From Candidatus Uhrbacteria bacterium (GTDB lineage Bacteria; Patescibacteriota; Patescibacteriia; UBA9934; GWF2-40-263): a stretch of 35,718 bases of DNA. Positions 9,773 to 19,455 of the stretch are shown one piece after another (position 1 is the stretch's first letter; each line of letters opens with the position of its first letter). A model generated the notes under the pieces. The model saw nothing but the letters and a program-made list of their open reading frames with translations, made no database searches and was not told the DNA's origin. A program made the translations under genes and the position numbers. The stretch lies in assembly GCA_014239775.1 (NCBI GenBank), contig JAAZYG010000016.1, positions 1 through 35,718 of the forward strand, read 5' to 3'.

Positions 9773-10849
9773 ATGCTTCAAGTAGGAATAGTTGGACTTC
9801 CAAATGTAGGTAAGTCAACATTATTTTCAACACTTACAAAAAAACAGGTGGATTGTGCAAATTTTCCATTTTGTACCATTGAACCAAATGTTGGAATTGT
9901 TGAGGTTCCAGATACACGCCTTAAGCGATTAGCAGATATATCAAATGCTGCAAAAATAATTCCAACAGCAATTGAGTTTGTAGATATTGCTGGTCTTGTA
10001 AAAGGTGCACACAAAGGAGAGGGGCTTGGTAATAAATTCTTATCAAATATTAGAGAAGTAGACATGATCGTTCATGTTGTGAGAATGTTTGAAGATTCAG
10101 ATGTACACCATGTTGATGGCACTATTGATCCATTACGAGATGTAGAGATTATTGAAATGGAATTAGCAATGGCTGATATGGTCACAGTAGAAAAACGCCT
10201 TGCAAATGTTAAATCAAAAATGAAATCTGGAAAGACAAAAGATTTAGAAAAAGAAGAATCAGCAGTAAAGAAAATTTTTGACGTACTTGAAAATGGGAAG
10301 ATGGCAAACACAGCAGATCTTACGGATGATGAAAAGATTGCGATTAAGGAAATGAGTCTTTTGACAAACAAGCCAATACTTTACGTTGTTAATGTTGGGG
10401 AGGATGCTGCATCAAATAAGAATTGGTCTAGTCCTCTTGGTGACAATCGAATGGCATTACCAATTAGTATAAAAGTAGAGTCAGAAATAATGGAGATGTC
10501 AAAAGAAGACCAGAACGAATTTTTAAATGAGTTAGGCTTTGAACAATCTGGATTAGATAGGCTTATATCTAATTGCTATACATTGTTGAATTTGATCACT
10601 TACTTTACTTCTGGTGAAGTTGAAACTCGTGCATGGACTGTCTCAAAAGGTACAAAGGCTCCACAGGCAGCCGGTGTCATACATACAGATTTTGAAAAAG
10701 CATTTATTCGCGCAGAAGTAATCTCTGCAACAGACTTTATTGAGCTTAATGGTGAGTCAGGTGCAAGAGATGCTGGTAAGCAACGTATAGAAGGAAAAGA
10801 GTATGTGGTTCAAGACGGTGATGTGTGCCACTTTAGGGTTGGAGTATAA
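9773..10849 (+). CDS. ychF: Redox-regulated/ribosome-binding ATPase YchF (Obg-family GTPase fold)
   Basis: MLQVGIVGLPNVGKSTLFSTLTKKQVDCANFPFCTIEPNVGIVEVPD...; C-terminal TGS-type end (AGVIHTDFEKAFIRAEVI..EGKEYVVQDGDVCHFRVGV). Confidence 0.95.
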   Translation: MLQVGIVGLPNVGKSTLFSTLTKKQVDCANFPFCTIEPNVGIVEVPDTRLKRLADISNAAKIIPTAIEFVDIAGLVKGAHKGEGLGNKFLSNIREVDMIVHVVRMFEDSDVHHVDGTIDPLRDVEIIEMELAMADMVTVEKRLANVKSKMKSGKTKDLEKEESAVKKIFDVLENGKMANTADLTDDEKIAIKEMSLLTNKPILYVVNVGEDAASNKNWSSPLGDNRMALPISIKVESEIMEMSKEDQNEFLNELGFEQSGLDRLISNCYTLLNLITYFTSGEVETRAWTVSKGTKAPQAAGVIHTDFEKAFIRAEVISATDFIELNGESGARDAGKQRIEGKEYVVQDGDVCHFRVGV

Positions 10850-12011
10850 AAATTTCTCGTCCTACAACTTGTTTTTTTCTCTTATACACAAATGTTTCTT
10901 TAATTGTAAATCCAATTTTTTTCAACATTTGCTCTATCGGTAAATGGTACAGTGTACTGTCTTTTAAAACAAAAACAGGAAACGCAATGACGGCAACCCC
11001 GTCATTTTTTAATAGACCATGCAGTGTTTTAAACGAGTCTTTATACATTGACATTAACTCTCTTGTTGATCTTTTAATCTCTTTTTCGCTAACAGTATTT
11101 TTTCTTGCTGGCCCAAGATATGTTTCTGCAACCATAAGATCTACTTGTTTTGAAATAAAAGTATCAAGTTCTTTTGCATCTGTTGTGTGAAGTGCAAATT
11201 TTGGTGCTTCAAGATTACGTCGATCAACAATCCATGTAATATTTTTTGCTGTGTCATTAGTGGCTTTTTCAGATATGTCAGATCCTATGATTTTATCTGC
11301 ACCTAACAACATTGCTTCCATCAAGATTGTTCCAGACCCACAAAAAGGATCAAGTATAGTTTTAGATTCAACTGTTCCAGCAAGGTTTACCATCATGCGT
11401 GCTAGTTTTGGTGGGAGCATTCCAGATTTAGAGTCTCTTGCAGGTCTTCCGTAGTCTCTGTCAGACCATGATTTAAAATTTTGAACAGCTTCTGTTTGGC
11501 AGATGAGTATTTTTTCATCTGAAACTAAAAAAACATATTCACCACCAGAGATAAGTAATCCATTTTGTTCAACAATAACTGAGGAAAGGATTGGTTCTTT
11601 TGAACTTACATATCGAACTGGCCTACCAGTTTCTTTTAGGTATTTTTTTACACTACTGCCAATATCATCAATTTCATCAACAATATCTCTTGTTTTATGT
11701 TTTCCACCCAAATCATAAACACTCAAACCAAAACTGATCTTATTTTTACCCATTGCACCACTTGCGTAGCTTCCAATTAAATCTGTTGTACCAGTTAAAT
11801 CAAATACATTCATTTCACCAATAATTCTTCCTACTTTTATTGTCCCAGCCAATGTTTCTTGTAATTGACCCAAATTTACATCTATCTGGTCAATTACTAA
11901 AACAGAGTCAGAGCGATGTAACTCATTATATATCTGATTTTGGTCTTTAATTACTTGTTTAATCTCAGCAATTGAGATATCTGGATGTGATCCAAGTATA
12001 AAAAATATCAT
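10833..12011 (-). CDS. TRM11-like SAM-dependent (RNA) methyltransferase
   Basis: DPFCGSGTILMEAMLLGADKIIGSDIS motif-I region; N-terminal region like THUMP/TRM11-type proteins; convergent 17-nt overlap with ychF. Confidence 0.75.
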   Translation of the reverse strand: MIFFILGSHPDISIAEIKQVIKDQNQIYNELHRSDSVLVIDQIDVNLGQLQETLAGTIKVGRIIGEMNVFDLTGTTDLIGSYASGAMGKNKISFGLSVYDLGGKHKTRDIVDEIDDIGSSVKKYLKETGRPVRYVSSKEPILSSVIVEQNGLLISGGEYVFLVSDEKILICQTEAVQNFKSWSDRDYGRPARDSKSGMLPPKLARMMVNLAGTVESKTILDPFCGSGTILMEAMLLGADKIIGSDISEKATNDTAKNITWIVDRRNLEAPKFALHTTDAKELDTFISKQVDLMVAETYLGPARKNTVSEKEIKRSTRELMSMYKDSFKTLHGLLKNDGVAVIAFPVFVLKDSTLYHLPIEQMLKKIGFTIKETFVYKRKKQVVGREIFILQP

Positions 12012-12034
12012 AGTGATTACTATTATGCTTAACC

Positions 12035-12063
12035 TTGACTATTTTTGCAAAAATCGCTAGCAT
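12035..12063 (+). promoter_or_regulatory. Promoter of the rpsF-ssb-rpsR operon
   Basis: TTGACT-N17-TAGCAT. Confidence 0.65.
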
Positions 12064-12086
12064 ATTCGCACTAAATCAATAACTGT

Positions 12087-12105
12087 CCGTGACCAAAACG
12101 GTCGG
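12087..12105 (+). promoter_or_regulatory. Possible S6:S18 autoregulatory leader hairpin
   Basis: CCG-TG-ACC-AAAAC-GGT-CGG bulged hairpin in the rpsF 5'UTR, resembling the described S6:S18 leader (GC-rich helices around a bulge). Confidence 0.4.
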
Positions 12106-12126
12106 CTCATTAAGAGTCCAGTATAT

Positions 12127-12663
12127 ATGAATCAATACGAATTACTTTATATTGTCCCAACACAATATACTGATGAAGAGATTGTAGGAATACAAACTAA
12201 GATCTCAGAATTAGTAGAAAAATTTGGTGGCAAAGTGTTACGAAACGATAGTCTTGGAAAAATTCGATTAGCTTATTCAATCAAAAAGATCCGTCATGGA
12301 ACTTATGTACTCGTACATTTCAATGGAGAACCATCTGAAATACAAGAACTTGATAGGCAACTTAAGCTAGCTGAAGAAATTTTACGTCATACTATAGTTA
12401 TGAGAGAAGATGATGCTCTTGAGAAAGAATATCAGATTAGTTCATACGTAGCTCCTTTATCAGAAGAAGCAAGAGCTCAAAAAAAAGAAATGCCAAGAAC
12501 TACGTTTTCTGCACCAGTTTCAGTACCAGTGGCAACACCAGTAAAAGAAATTGCTCCTCCAACACCTTCTGCAACATCTACAGAAGAATCAAAGATGAGT
12601 ATAGAAGAACTTGATAAAAAGTTAGACGAAATCTTAGACACAGACTTAACTGAAAAAATATAA
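12127..12663 (+). CDS. rpsF: 30S ribosomal protein bS6 with extended C-terminus
   Basis: MNQYELLYIVPTQYTDEEI...RLAYSIKKIRHGTYVLVHF...; first gene of an S6-SSB-S18 operon. Confidence 0.93.
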   Translation: MNQYELLYIVPTQYTDEEIVGIQTKISELVEKFGGKVLRNDSLGKIRLAYSIKKIRHGTYVLVHFNGEPSEIQELDRQLKLAEEILRHTIVMREDDALEKEYQISSYVAPLSEEARAQKKEMPRTTFSAPVSVPVATPVKEIAPPTPSATSTEESKMSIEELDKKLDEILDTDLTEKI

Positions 12664-12678
12664 ATATAAACTTTAGGT

Positions 12679-13140
12679 ATGTATTCACTTAATCGAGCAA
12701 CACTTATTGGAAATATGACTCGTGACCCTGAGTTAAAACAAACTCCTAATGGTCAAAACGTTTGCACATTTTCCATTGCAACAAATAGAGCATGGAAAGG
12801 AGCTGATGGTCAAAAGCAGGAGTCTGCAGAATTTCATAATGTTGTTGCATGGGGAAAGCTTGCAGAAATTTGTGGGCAGTATTTATCAAAGGGCCGAAAG
12901 GTATATGTTGAAGGGAGACTGCAAACAAGAGATTGGGAAGGACAAGATGGTGTACGAAGGTACAGAACAGAAGTAATTATAGATAATATGATTATTCTAG
13001 ATAAACCATCATCTGGTGGAAGTGAGCAGTTTAAGGCTCAAGCAACATCAGGATTTACTCCTCCACAACCTGCGGTGAAACAGGACGAACCAGCAGTAAA
13101 CCCCGACGACGAGATTAAGGTTGAGGACATTCCATTTTAA
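12679..13140 (+). CDS. ssb: Single-stranded DNA-binding protein
   Basis: MYSLNRATLIGNMTRDPELKQTPNGQNVCTFSIATNRAWKG...; C-terminal tip DDEIKVEDIPF. Confidence 0.96.
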   Translation: MYSLNRATLIGNMTRDPELKQTPNGQNVCTFSIATNRAWKGADGQKQESAEFHNVVAWGKLAEICGQYLSKGRKVYVEGRLQTRDWEGQDGVRRYRTEVIIDNMIILDKPSSGGSEQFKAQATSGFTPPQPAVKQDEPAVNPDDEIKVEDIPF

Positions 13141-13143
13141 AAT

Positions 13144-13377
13144 ATGTATAACAAAAGAAAACAACAAACAAAACAACCTAGAAAATGTTACTTCTGCTAC
13201 AGTAATCATAAATATATTGATTATAAGGATGTTAACAACTTACGAAGGTATCTATCATCATTTGCAAAGATTGTTCCACGTAAGAGATCTGGTGTGTGTT
13301 CTAAACATCAAAGATGTTTATCAAGTGCAATAAAACGTGCAAGAGTAATGGCATTACTTCCATTCATTCAGAGGTAA
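13144..13377 (+). CDS. rpsR: 30S ribosomal protein bS18
   Basis: [53 protein letters not shown]; CxxC plus CSKHQRC suggests a zinc-binding form. Confidence 0.95.
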   Translation: MYNKRKQQTKQPRKCYFCYSNHKYIDYKDVNNLRRYLSSFAKIVPRKRSGVCSKHQRCLSSAIKRARVMALLPFIQR

Positions 13378-13384
13378 AATAAAT

Positions 13385-13423
13385 CCCCAGCTAAGTTAAC
13401 TGTATTAATGGCTGGGGTTTTTT
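13385..13423 (+). terminator. Rho-independent terminator
   Basis: CCCCAGC ... GCTGGGG TTTTTT. Confidence 0.85.
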
Positions 13424-13428
13424 AATAT

Positions 13429-14406
13429 ATGATTATGTCAAAAATTAAACAAATTGCATTTGAGCGTCAAACCATAAATCAGGCAATAAGATTATTTTTT
13501 AATGATCGAGGATTTATTGAGGTTGAAACACCGGTGGTTGTTAAATCACCAGGAATGGAGTCTAATCTGTCGCCATTTAATACATTGGTTATTGAGCCAA
13601 ACGGAAAAGAATATCCTGCCGCACTGATAACCAGTCCTGAGTATTCGATGAAAAAACTTTTGGGGAATGGGATGAAAAAAATATTTACTATTACAAAAGT
13701 TTTTAGAAATCATGAAGAGTTTGGTGGAAATCACAATCCAGAATTTAGCATGTTAGAATGGTACATGCAGGGTGGTAATTATATAGATTGCATGAATGAA
13801 ACTGAGGAATTAATTAACTTTATTGACCAAAAATTACAAAGTAATTCTAGATTTAAAGATGTTCTTTTTCAAAAAACAAGAGTTAAGGATTTATTTAAAA
13901 AGTATACGGCACTTAATTTAGATTCAGCTAAGATAAATAATCTAAAGGAGGTTTGTGATAAGAACGGAATACATTTTGCCGATAATGATACAGAATCAGA
14001 TTTATTTTATAGAATATTTTTGGATAAGATAGAGCCAAACATAAGTGGCACACAATTTGTTTATGATTATCCAAAACATCAGGCATCACTTTCAAAATTA
14101 ACAGATGATGGGCTGTACGGACAGAGGTTTGAGTTGTATGTAGATGGTTTGGAATTGTGTAACGGTTTTACAGAATTAACTGACACACAAGAACAAAAAG
14201 AAAGATTTATAGAAGAATCTAATGAGCGTAAAAAGCTAAATAAAAAAGTATATCCAATTGACGAGGCGTTACTTGAGCTGCTACCATCCATCAATCAGCA
14301 TACATATGGTAATGCACTTGGCATAGATAGGTTGCACATGATTCTTACAAAAAGGAACAAAATAGAAGATGTGATGTTGTTTAATGCAAATAAGATATTT
14401 AAATAA
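13429..14406 (+). CDS. epmA: EF-P lysyltransferase-like protein (EpmA/PoxA/GenX, class II LysRS-like catalytic domain)
   Basis: RLFFNDRGFIEVETPVVVKSPGMESNLSPF...ITSPEYSMKKLL...KVFRNHEEFGGNHNPEFSMLEWY...LELCNGFTEL...GNALGIDRLHMIL; immediately upstream of efp; lacks the LysRS anticodon-binding domain. Confidence 0.85.
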   Translation: MIMSKIKQIAFERQTINQAIRLFFNDRGFIEVETPVVVKSPGMESNLSPFNTLVIEPNGKEYPAALITSPEYSMKKLLGNGMKKIFTITKVFRNHEEFGGNHNPEFSMLEWYMQGGNYIDCMNETEELINFIDQKLQSNSRFKDVLFQKTRVKDLFKKYTALNLDSAKINNLKEVCDKNGIHFADNDTESDLFYRIFLDKIEPNISGTQFVYDYPKHQASLSKLTDDGLYGQRFELYVDGLELCNGFTELTDTQEQKERFIEESNERKKLNKKVYPIDEALLELLPSINQHTYGNALGIDRLHMILTKRNKIEDVMLFNANKIFK

Positions 14407-14408
14407 TT

Positions 14409-14972
14409 ATGGGAAGTCCAAACGATATAAAAAAAGGAACAGTCATAAACTACAATGGTGAGTTGTGGGTTGTAGTAGATTTTCAAAGAGTTAGTCCTGG
14501 GAAGGGTAGTTCTTTTGTAAGAACTAAAATGAAAAGCATAAAAACTGGAAAAGTTAATGACAACAATTTTAAGTCTGCAGAAAATTTAACTTTTGAAGAT
14601 GTACAACATAAAAAAATGCAATATCTATTTAGCGATACAAACTTTTATACGTTTATGGATAACAAAACATATGAACAGACTCCAATTGCAGCAAACGAAC
14701 TAGAAGACGTGGTACCGTATTTGAAGGAAGGGTTGTTGGTTTCTGTTGTGGTTCATGATGGTAATCCAATTGCAGTTACACTTCCACAAAAGATTGAATA
14801 TGAAGTTACGTACACAGAACCTGCAGTAAAGGGGGATACAGCATCGGGTAATGTTCTAAAAGAAGCAGAGTTAGACAATGGTCTGAAAATGAAGGTTCCA
14901 GCATTTATAAAAACGGGGGACAAGATAATAGTAAATACAGACAGTGGAAGCTATACAGAGCGTGTGAGTTAA
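14409..14972 (+). CDS. efp: Elongation factor P
   Basis: NDIKKGTVINYNGELWVVVDFQRVSPGKGSSFVRTKMKSIKTGKV...; PGKG loop lysine present. Confidence 0.95.
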   Translation: MGSPNDIKKGTVINYNGELWVVVDFQRVSPGKGSSFVRTKMKSIKTGKVNDNNFKSAENLTFEDVQHKKMQYLFSDTNFYTFMDNKTYEQTPIAANELEDVVPYLKEGLLVSVVVHDGNPIAVTLPQKIEYEVTYTEPAVKGDTASGNVLKEAELDNGLKMKVPAFIKTGDKIIVNTDSGSYTERVS

Positions 14973-14998
14973 GATGAATTATTTAAATTAGATACATA

Positions 14999-15022
14999 AA
15001 AACGGTCACATAGACCGTTTTT
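14999..15022. terminator. Bidirectional terminator between efp and recA
   Basis: AAAACGGTC-ACATA-GACCGTTTT, A/T-flanked on both sides. Confidence 0.8.
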
Positions 15023-15033
15023 ATATTTATAAA

Positions 15034-16056
15034 TCATTCCTGTTCTTTGATTGCTTTTTCTATCTTCCCTCTTATTTCCTTAAGGAGTTTTTTATCAGAC
15101 TTTATGGTTGCCTTCGCTGTTTCTCTGCCAAGACCAAGTTTTTGCTCACCATAGTAGTAATTGTTACCAGATTTTCTTATTACTTCATAAGGTACTCCGA
15201 GCTCAAGTAGATCACCTGCGATTGATATGCCTTCGTTGTACATTATATCAAACTCACATGTTCTAAATGGTGGTGCGACTTTATTTTTTACAATCTTAAT
15301 TTTTGTTCTGTTTCCAATAATTTTATCCACCTGTTTAATTTGAGCACTTCTTCTAATTTCGATTCTAACAGATGAATAGAATTTTAAAGCACGTCCACCA
15401 GTAGTTGTTTCTGGATTACCAAAAACAATTCCAATTTTCATCCTGATCTGGTTAATAAAAATTACTGTTGTTTTTGACTTATTTACAATTGCAGCAAGTT
15501 TGCGCAATGCTTGACTCATGAGTCTTGCCTGAAGGCCCATGTGAGATGCTCCCATATCACCCTCAATTTCAGCTTTTGGTGTAAGTGCTGCAACTGAATC
15601 GATCACAATTACATCTACAGCACTTGATCGTACCAATGTTTCAACGATTTCAAGTGCCTGTTCTCCGGTGTCAGGCTGAGATATAAATAACTCTTCAATA
15701 TTAACACCAATTTTTTGTGCATATTCTGGATCGAGTGCGTGCTCTGCATCGACATATGCTGCAATACCACCTTTTTTTTGTACCTCCGCAACTATATGTT
15801 GAGCAAGTGTGGTTTTACCTGAAGATTCAGGTCCAAAGATTTCGATGATTCTTCCTCTTGGTACACCCCCAACTCCAAGTGCTAAATCCAAAGATAAGCA
15901 CCCTGTTGATATAGATTCAATTTGCATTGTTTTGGCCTCACCAAGTCTCATTATCGCACCTTCACCAAATCTTTGCTTTATCTGGGATATTGCATCTAGT
16001 GCAGCTTTTGCGCGCGCATCGTTTATTTTGACCTCCTTACTGATTTGTTTTGCCAT
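15034..16056 (-). CDS. recA: Recombinase RecA
   Basis: [40 protein letters not shown]...[18 protein letters not shown]...INQIRMKIG. Start trimmed to 16056 because the ORF-track extension overlaps a terminator-like hairpin. Confidence 0.97.
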   Translation of the reverse strand: MAKQISKEVKINDARAKAALDAISQIKQRFGEGAIMRLGEAKTMQIESISTGCLSLDLALGVGGVPRGRIIEIFGPESSGKTTLAQHIVAEVQKKGGIAAYVDAEHALDPEYAQKIGVNIEELFISQPDTGEQALEIVETLVRSSAVDVIVIDSVAALTPKAEIEGDMGASHMGLQARLMSQALRKLAAIVNKSKTTVIFINQIRMKIGIVFGNPETTTGGRALKFYSSVRIEIRRSAQIKQVDKIIGNRTKIKIVKNKVAPPFRTCEFDIMYNEGISIAGDLLELGVPYEVIRKSGNNYYYGEQKLGLGRETAKATIKSDKKLLKEIRGKIEKAIKEQE

Positions 16057-16080
16057 AGTTTTTTCTAACCTTATCAGAGT

Positions 16081-16103
16081 AAAAAAAAGAATCAAGAGAT
16101 TCT
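16081..16103 (-). terminator. Terminator-like hairpin between rodZ-like and recA
   Basis: Minus strand: AGAATC-TCTT-GATTCT followed by an 8-nt T-run. Confidence 0.5.
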
Positions 16104-16118
16104 AAATTGTGGATATAA

Positions 16119-16808
16119 TTAATTTGCAAATGTGATTAGTTTATTTTGCTTAAGAACAACTCTTCTGTATTCAATTGCTTTTTTTGAGTATCTCTTAGCA
16201 CCTTCAATTTTAATTATATTAAGACCTCTTTCCAGTGCTATTTTTTCCTCAAAAGACCCATCAGATAATAATAGAACAGGCACGCCATTAACATTAACTT
16301 GTGCTCCTTCTTCTGTCTGGCCAGTTACTAAAATAGAAGCTTCTTTTGTTGTGACACCATCAGATGGAGAGACTATTAGAAGTTCGGGTGCTGTAATTAT
16401 TGAATGTACCTGAATCCCCATGTAAGTCATTACAGAGAAGGCTGTAAGTAAAATAAAACCAATTTTTATAAATTTACTTGCAACTAAAAATTTTATTTTT
16501 CTTGTTCTTTGTCGTGGCATGACTGCTTTTTTAACAAAGTCACAAGTTCCTCTTTCTTGTTCAAAAAGATCAAGATAATATTTTGGATCTGTTCGAAGTG
16601 TATTTACATAAATCTTCAAGAAATTTCTGGCATAGATTGGGTCAGGTAAATTTTGGTATCGACCGGTCTCAAAAGCTTTAATGTATTTTTTTTGTATCTT
16701 TGTTTTTTGTTCCATTTCAGACAAAGTAATATTAGCCGCTTTACGAAGGGCTTTTAATTTTTCACCGAGTTTTAAATCGTGATCAAATTTTCTTATTACA
16801 AATGTCAT
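16119..16808 (-). CDS. RodZ-like HTH / transmembrane / extracytoplasmic domain protein
   Basis: LGEKLKALRKAANITLSEMEQKTKIQKKYIKAFETGRYQNLPDPIYARNFLKIY HTH; TM FIKIGFILLTAFSVMTYMGI; C-terminal Ig/glucodextranase-B-like VTGQTEEGAQVNVNGVPVLLLSDGSFEEKIAL. Confidence 0.8.
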   Translation of the reverse strand: MTFVIRKFDHDLKLGEKLKALRKAANITLSEMEQKTKIQKKYIKAFETGRYQNLPDPIYARNFLKIYVNTLRTDPKYYLDLFEQERGTCDFVKKAVMPRQRTRKIKFLVASKFIKIGFILLTAFSVMTYMGIQVHSIITAPELLIVSPSDGVTTKEASILVTGQTEEGAQVNVNGVPVLLLSDGSFEEKIALERGLNIIKIEGAKRYSKKAIEYRRVVLKQNKLITFAN

Positions 16809-16811
16809 AGT

Positions 16812-19277
16812 TTAACTATTTAGCCATTCATCTTCTTCTTCTTCTTCTTCTTCTTCTTCTTCTTCTTCTTCACCTTCCTCCTCCTCATAATCTACACCTC
16901 CTTCTTCAGTATTTTCATCTTCGTCTGTATATTCATTAGCATCCTCTTCGTCTTCGCTGTCTTGTTCGTATTCGACATCATCCTCATTATCGTCAGCATT
17001 ATATTCATCATCTTCTTCATTTTCAAACCTGTCTTCATTTTCGTAAGCCTCATCATAATCATCTTGTGCAGTAGGCATTCCCTCTGTGTGACTACCTCCT
17101 GGTGGCCAATTTTCAATTAATATATCTCTTGCCTTTGATCCTTGTTGTTCACCAATAACTCCTGCATCCTGCATAGAGTCCATGATGCGTGCTGCACGTG
17201 AGTAACCAATTCGTAATCGTCTTTGTAGAAAAGAAGTAGATGCTTTGCCGGCTTGTATGACAATTTGAACAGATTCATCAAATAGATCATCTCTATCTTC
17301 ATCGTCAAAAACAGTTCCAGCCTTTGTTATTTCCGTAACCGCCATATTATAATCAGGTTCACCTTTTTTCTGTAAATGTGCAACAACAGCCTCAACTTCT
17401 TCTGACGATAAGAATGCTCCTTGTATACGTTTTGGTTTGGATACATCAGCTGACGTAAATAACATATCACCACGTCCAAGTAGTTTATCTGCACCACCAA
17501 CATCTAGGATTGTTCGTGAATCCGTTTGGGATGCTACTGCAAATGCAATTCTTCCTGGTATGTTTGCTTTAATAATTCCAGTAATAACATCCACACTTGG
17601 TCTTTGTGTCGCAAGAACCAAATGAATACCAACAGCACGTGCCATTTGAGCAATTCTTACAATAGTTGCTTCAACTTCACGACCACTTACTGTCATTAGG
17701 TCTGCAAGCTCATCAATTACAATTACAATTTTTGGCATCCTCTCTTCAACTTTTTTGTTGTAGTCAGTTATGTTTCTTGCACCGAATTTTGAAAGTAAAT
17801 CAAGTCTACGATCCATTTCTCTTACGGCCCACTTAAGTGCGTTTACCGTGTCGTCTACATTGATAATTGGAGGTACTAATAAATGTGGAATACCAGCATA
17901 GGCTGTTAGCTCAACTCGTTTTGGATCAACCAAAATAAGTTTTAACTCATCTGGACCATTTTGGTATAACCACGAAACAATCATTGAATTCAAACAAACA
18001 CTTTTACCAGAACCAGTTGCACCAGCAACTAGCATGTGCGGCATTTTATCAAGGCCGATTGTTAAAACATTACCAGAAACATCTTTTCCAAGAGGAGTGC
18101 TTAGAATAGATTCGTGTGTTTTAAAGTTTTTTGTATCCATCACATCACGTAGTGTTACTGTTGCGACTTTTGTATTAGGTACTTCTATACCTACCAATGA
18201 TTTTCCAGGAATCGGTGCTTCCATTCTTAGCGGGTGAGCAGCAAGTGCAAGAGCAAGATCATTTTGAAGTCCAAGTATTCTTGAGAGTTTCACTCCTTGA
18301 GATGGACGCAGTGTAAATTGTGCAACAGTGGGTCCTACAGAAGTCTTTCCCATTTCAACATTAATATTAAACTCCCTAAATGTTTTTTCAATAATTTCTT
18401 TGTTGCGCTCAATGTCACCTGCCTGAGCTTTGTTTGCAGATTTTTTTAACAGTTTTAAAGGAATTGAGATTTGTCTACGATTTTTTGTTGCAAGAACTCC
18501 TTCTGGTTGCAGATTTGAATCCGCCACATTTTTTCTTCTAAAAGTATTATGTGTATCTTCATCTTCATATTCACCTTCCTCCTCTTCATCCTCCTCATCC
18601 AACTCTTCATCTTCATATTCACCTTCCTCCTCTTCATCCTCCTCATCCAACTCTTCATCTTCAAGGTCTTCAAGATCTCCATCGTAGTCTTCATCATCAT
18701 TTTTACTTTTGTGAAGAAGCTCTCCAAGCCAGCCGGTGATATGTTGGTGTAGTCCAACTATATTCTTCAAGGAAGTATTGAATATAAGCATTATTGAAAT
18801 AAATAAAAGTGCTATTACAATAACCAGTGCACCTAAATATCCAACAAGGCTTGGTAAAATTTTTGCCAAAACTTCTCCTAAATATCCTCCCGCCAAAGTC
18901 AGGTCCTCTGTAAAAGGTATTTCCCTGTGAATTAAGAGTAAGTTCAAGGTAGAGTTAAACGATAGAAAGAAAAATAAAAAACCCAGATAATTCCATGTTG
19001 ATAATTCACCTCGATCTGGATACAGCATTGTTGCACCTATTATAATAAGTACAATTGGAACAAAGAATCTATCAAAACCAAAAAATTGAGAAAGTACTGT
19101 GTTTAAAAATACACCCAGGCTTCCAGCAATCTGGAAAAACGACAGGAACATTATTGCTGCAAGAGCAAAAATGAACACGACTGAGATGCCGCGTTTTGCT
19201 TCTGGATTAAGCTCAAATCCAAATATAGCGTTATTATATTTGCGCCTGCTTTTGCGGCGCTTTTTTTTTCTAGCCAT
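16812..19277 (-). CDS. ftsK: DNA translocase FtsK/SpoIIIE with acidic linker and acidic C-terminal tail
   Basis: Walker A VAGATGSGKSVCLNSMI; KLILVDPKRVELTAYAGIPHLL; gamma-type winged helix TSFLQRRLRIGYSRAARIMDSMQDAGVIGEQQGSKAR; N-terminal TM segments. Confidence 0.95.
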   Translation of the reverse strand: MARKKKRRKSRRKYNNAIFGFELNPEAKRGISVVFIFALAAIMFLSFFQIAGSLGVFLNTVLSQFFGFDRFFVPIVLIIIGATMLYPDRGELSTWNYLGFLFFFLSFNSTLNLLLIHREIPFTEDLTLAGGYLGEVLAKILPSLVGYLGALVIVIALLFISIMLIFNTSLKNIVGLHQHITGWLGELLHKSKNDDEDYDGDLEDLEDEELDEEDEEEEGEYEDEELDEEDEEEEGEYEDEDTHNTFRRKNVADSNLQPEGVLATKNRRQISIPLKLLKKSANKAQAGDIERNKEIIEKTFREFNINVEMGKTSVGPTVAQFTLRPSQGVKLSRILGLQNDLALALAAHPLRMEAPIPGKSLVGIEVPNTKVATVTLRDVMDTKNFKTHESILSTPLGKDVSGNVLTIGLDKMPHMLVAGATGSGKSVCLNSMIVSWLYQNGPDELKLILVDPKRVELTAYAGIPHLLVPPIINVDDTVNALKWAVREMDRRLDLLSKFGARNITDYNKKVEERMPKIVIVIDELADLMTVSGREVEATIVRIAQMARAVGIHLVLATQRPSVDVITGIIKANIPGRIAFAVASQTDSRTILDVGGADKLLGRGDMLFTSADVSKPKRIQGAFLSSEEVEAVVAHLQKKGEPDYNMAVTEITKAGTVFDDEDRDDLFDESVQIVIQAGKASTSFLQRRLRIGYSRAARIMDSMQDAGVIGEQQGSKARDILIENWPPGGSHTEGMPTAQDDYDEAYENEDRFENEEDDEYNADDNEDDVEYEQDSEDEEDANEYTDEDENTEEGGVDYEEEEGEEEEEEEEEEEEEDEWLNS
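16831..16871. repeat. Trinucleotide (CTT/AAG) microsatellite encoding a poly-Glu tract in FtsK
   Basis: ~41 nt of uninterrupted TCT/TTC/CTT repeat. Confidence 0.9.
18557..18663. repeat. 48-bp tandem repeat, ~2.2 copies, in the FtsK acidic linker
   Basis: cttcatcttcatattcaccttcctcctcttcatcctcctcatccaact at 18557-18604 and 18605-18652, identical, then partial copy cttcatcttca. Confidence 0.92.
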
Positions 19278-19349
19278 GGCGGTATTTTAGCATAAAGTTG
19301 CTGTCAGTGGATAATGTTTTGTGTAAATCTCACTTTTTATCAATATCCA

Positions 19350-19378
19350 TTGACAAAACGCTATTTTTTTGTTACATT
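19350..19378 (+). promoter_or_regulatory. Strong sigma70-type promoter
   Basis: TTGACA-N17-TACATT. Confidence 0.65.
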
Positions 19379-19455
19379 CTGTAGTTGAAAAAAGTATAAA
19401 ACATCAGTTTTAATGCTTGAATATCCAACAAACAATATTTTACTGGAGTTTAGAA

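Noticed and set aside
18430-18757. Several ORFs (Ser-, His/Pro- or Met/Lys-rich) across the FtsK acidic linker
   Set aside because: Artefacts of the CTT/TCC repeats read in other frames; the ftsK frame is clearly coding.
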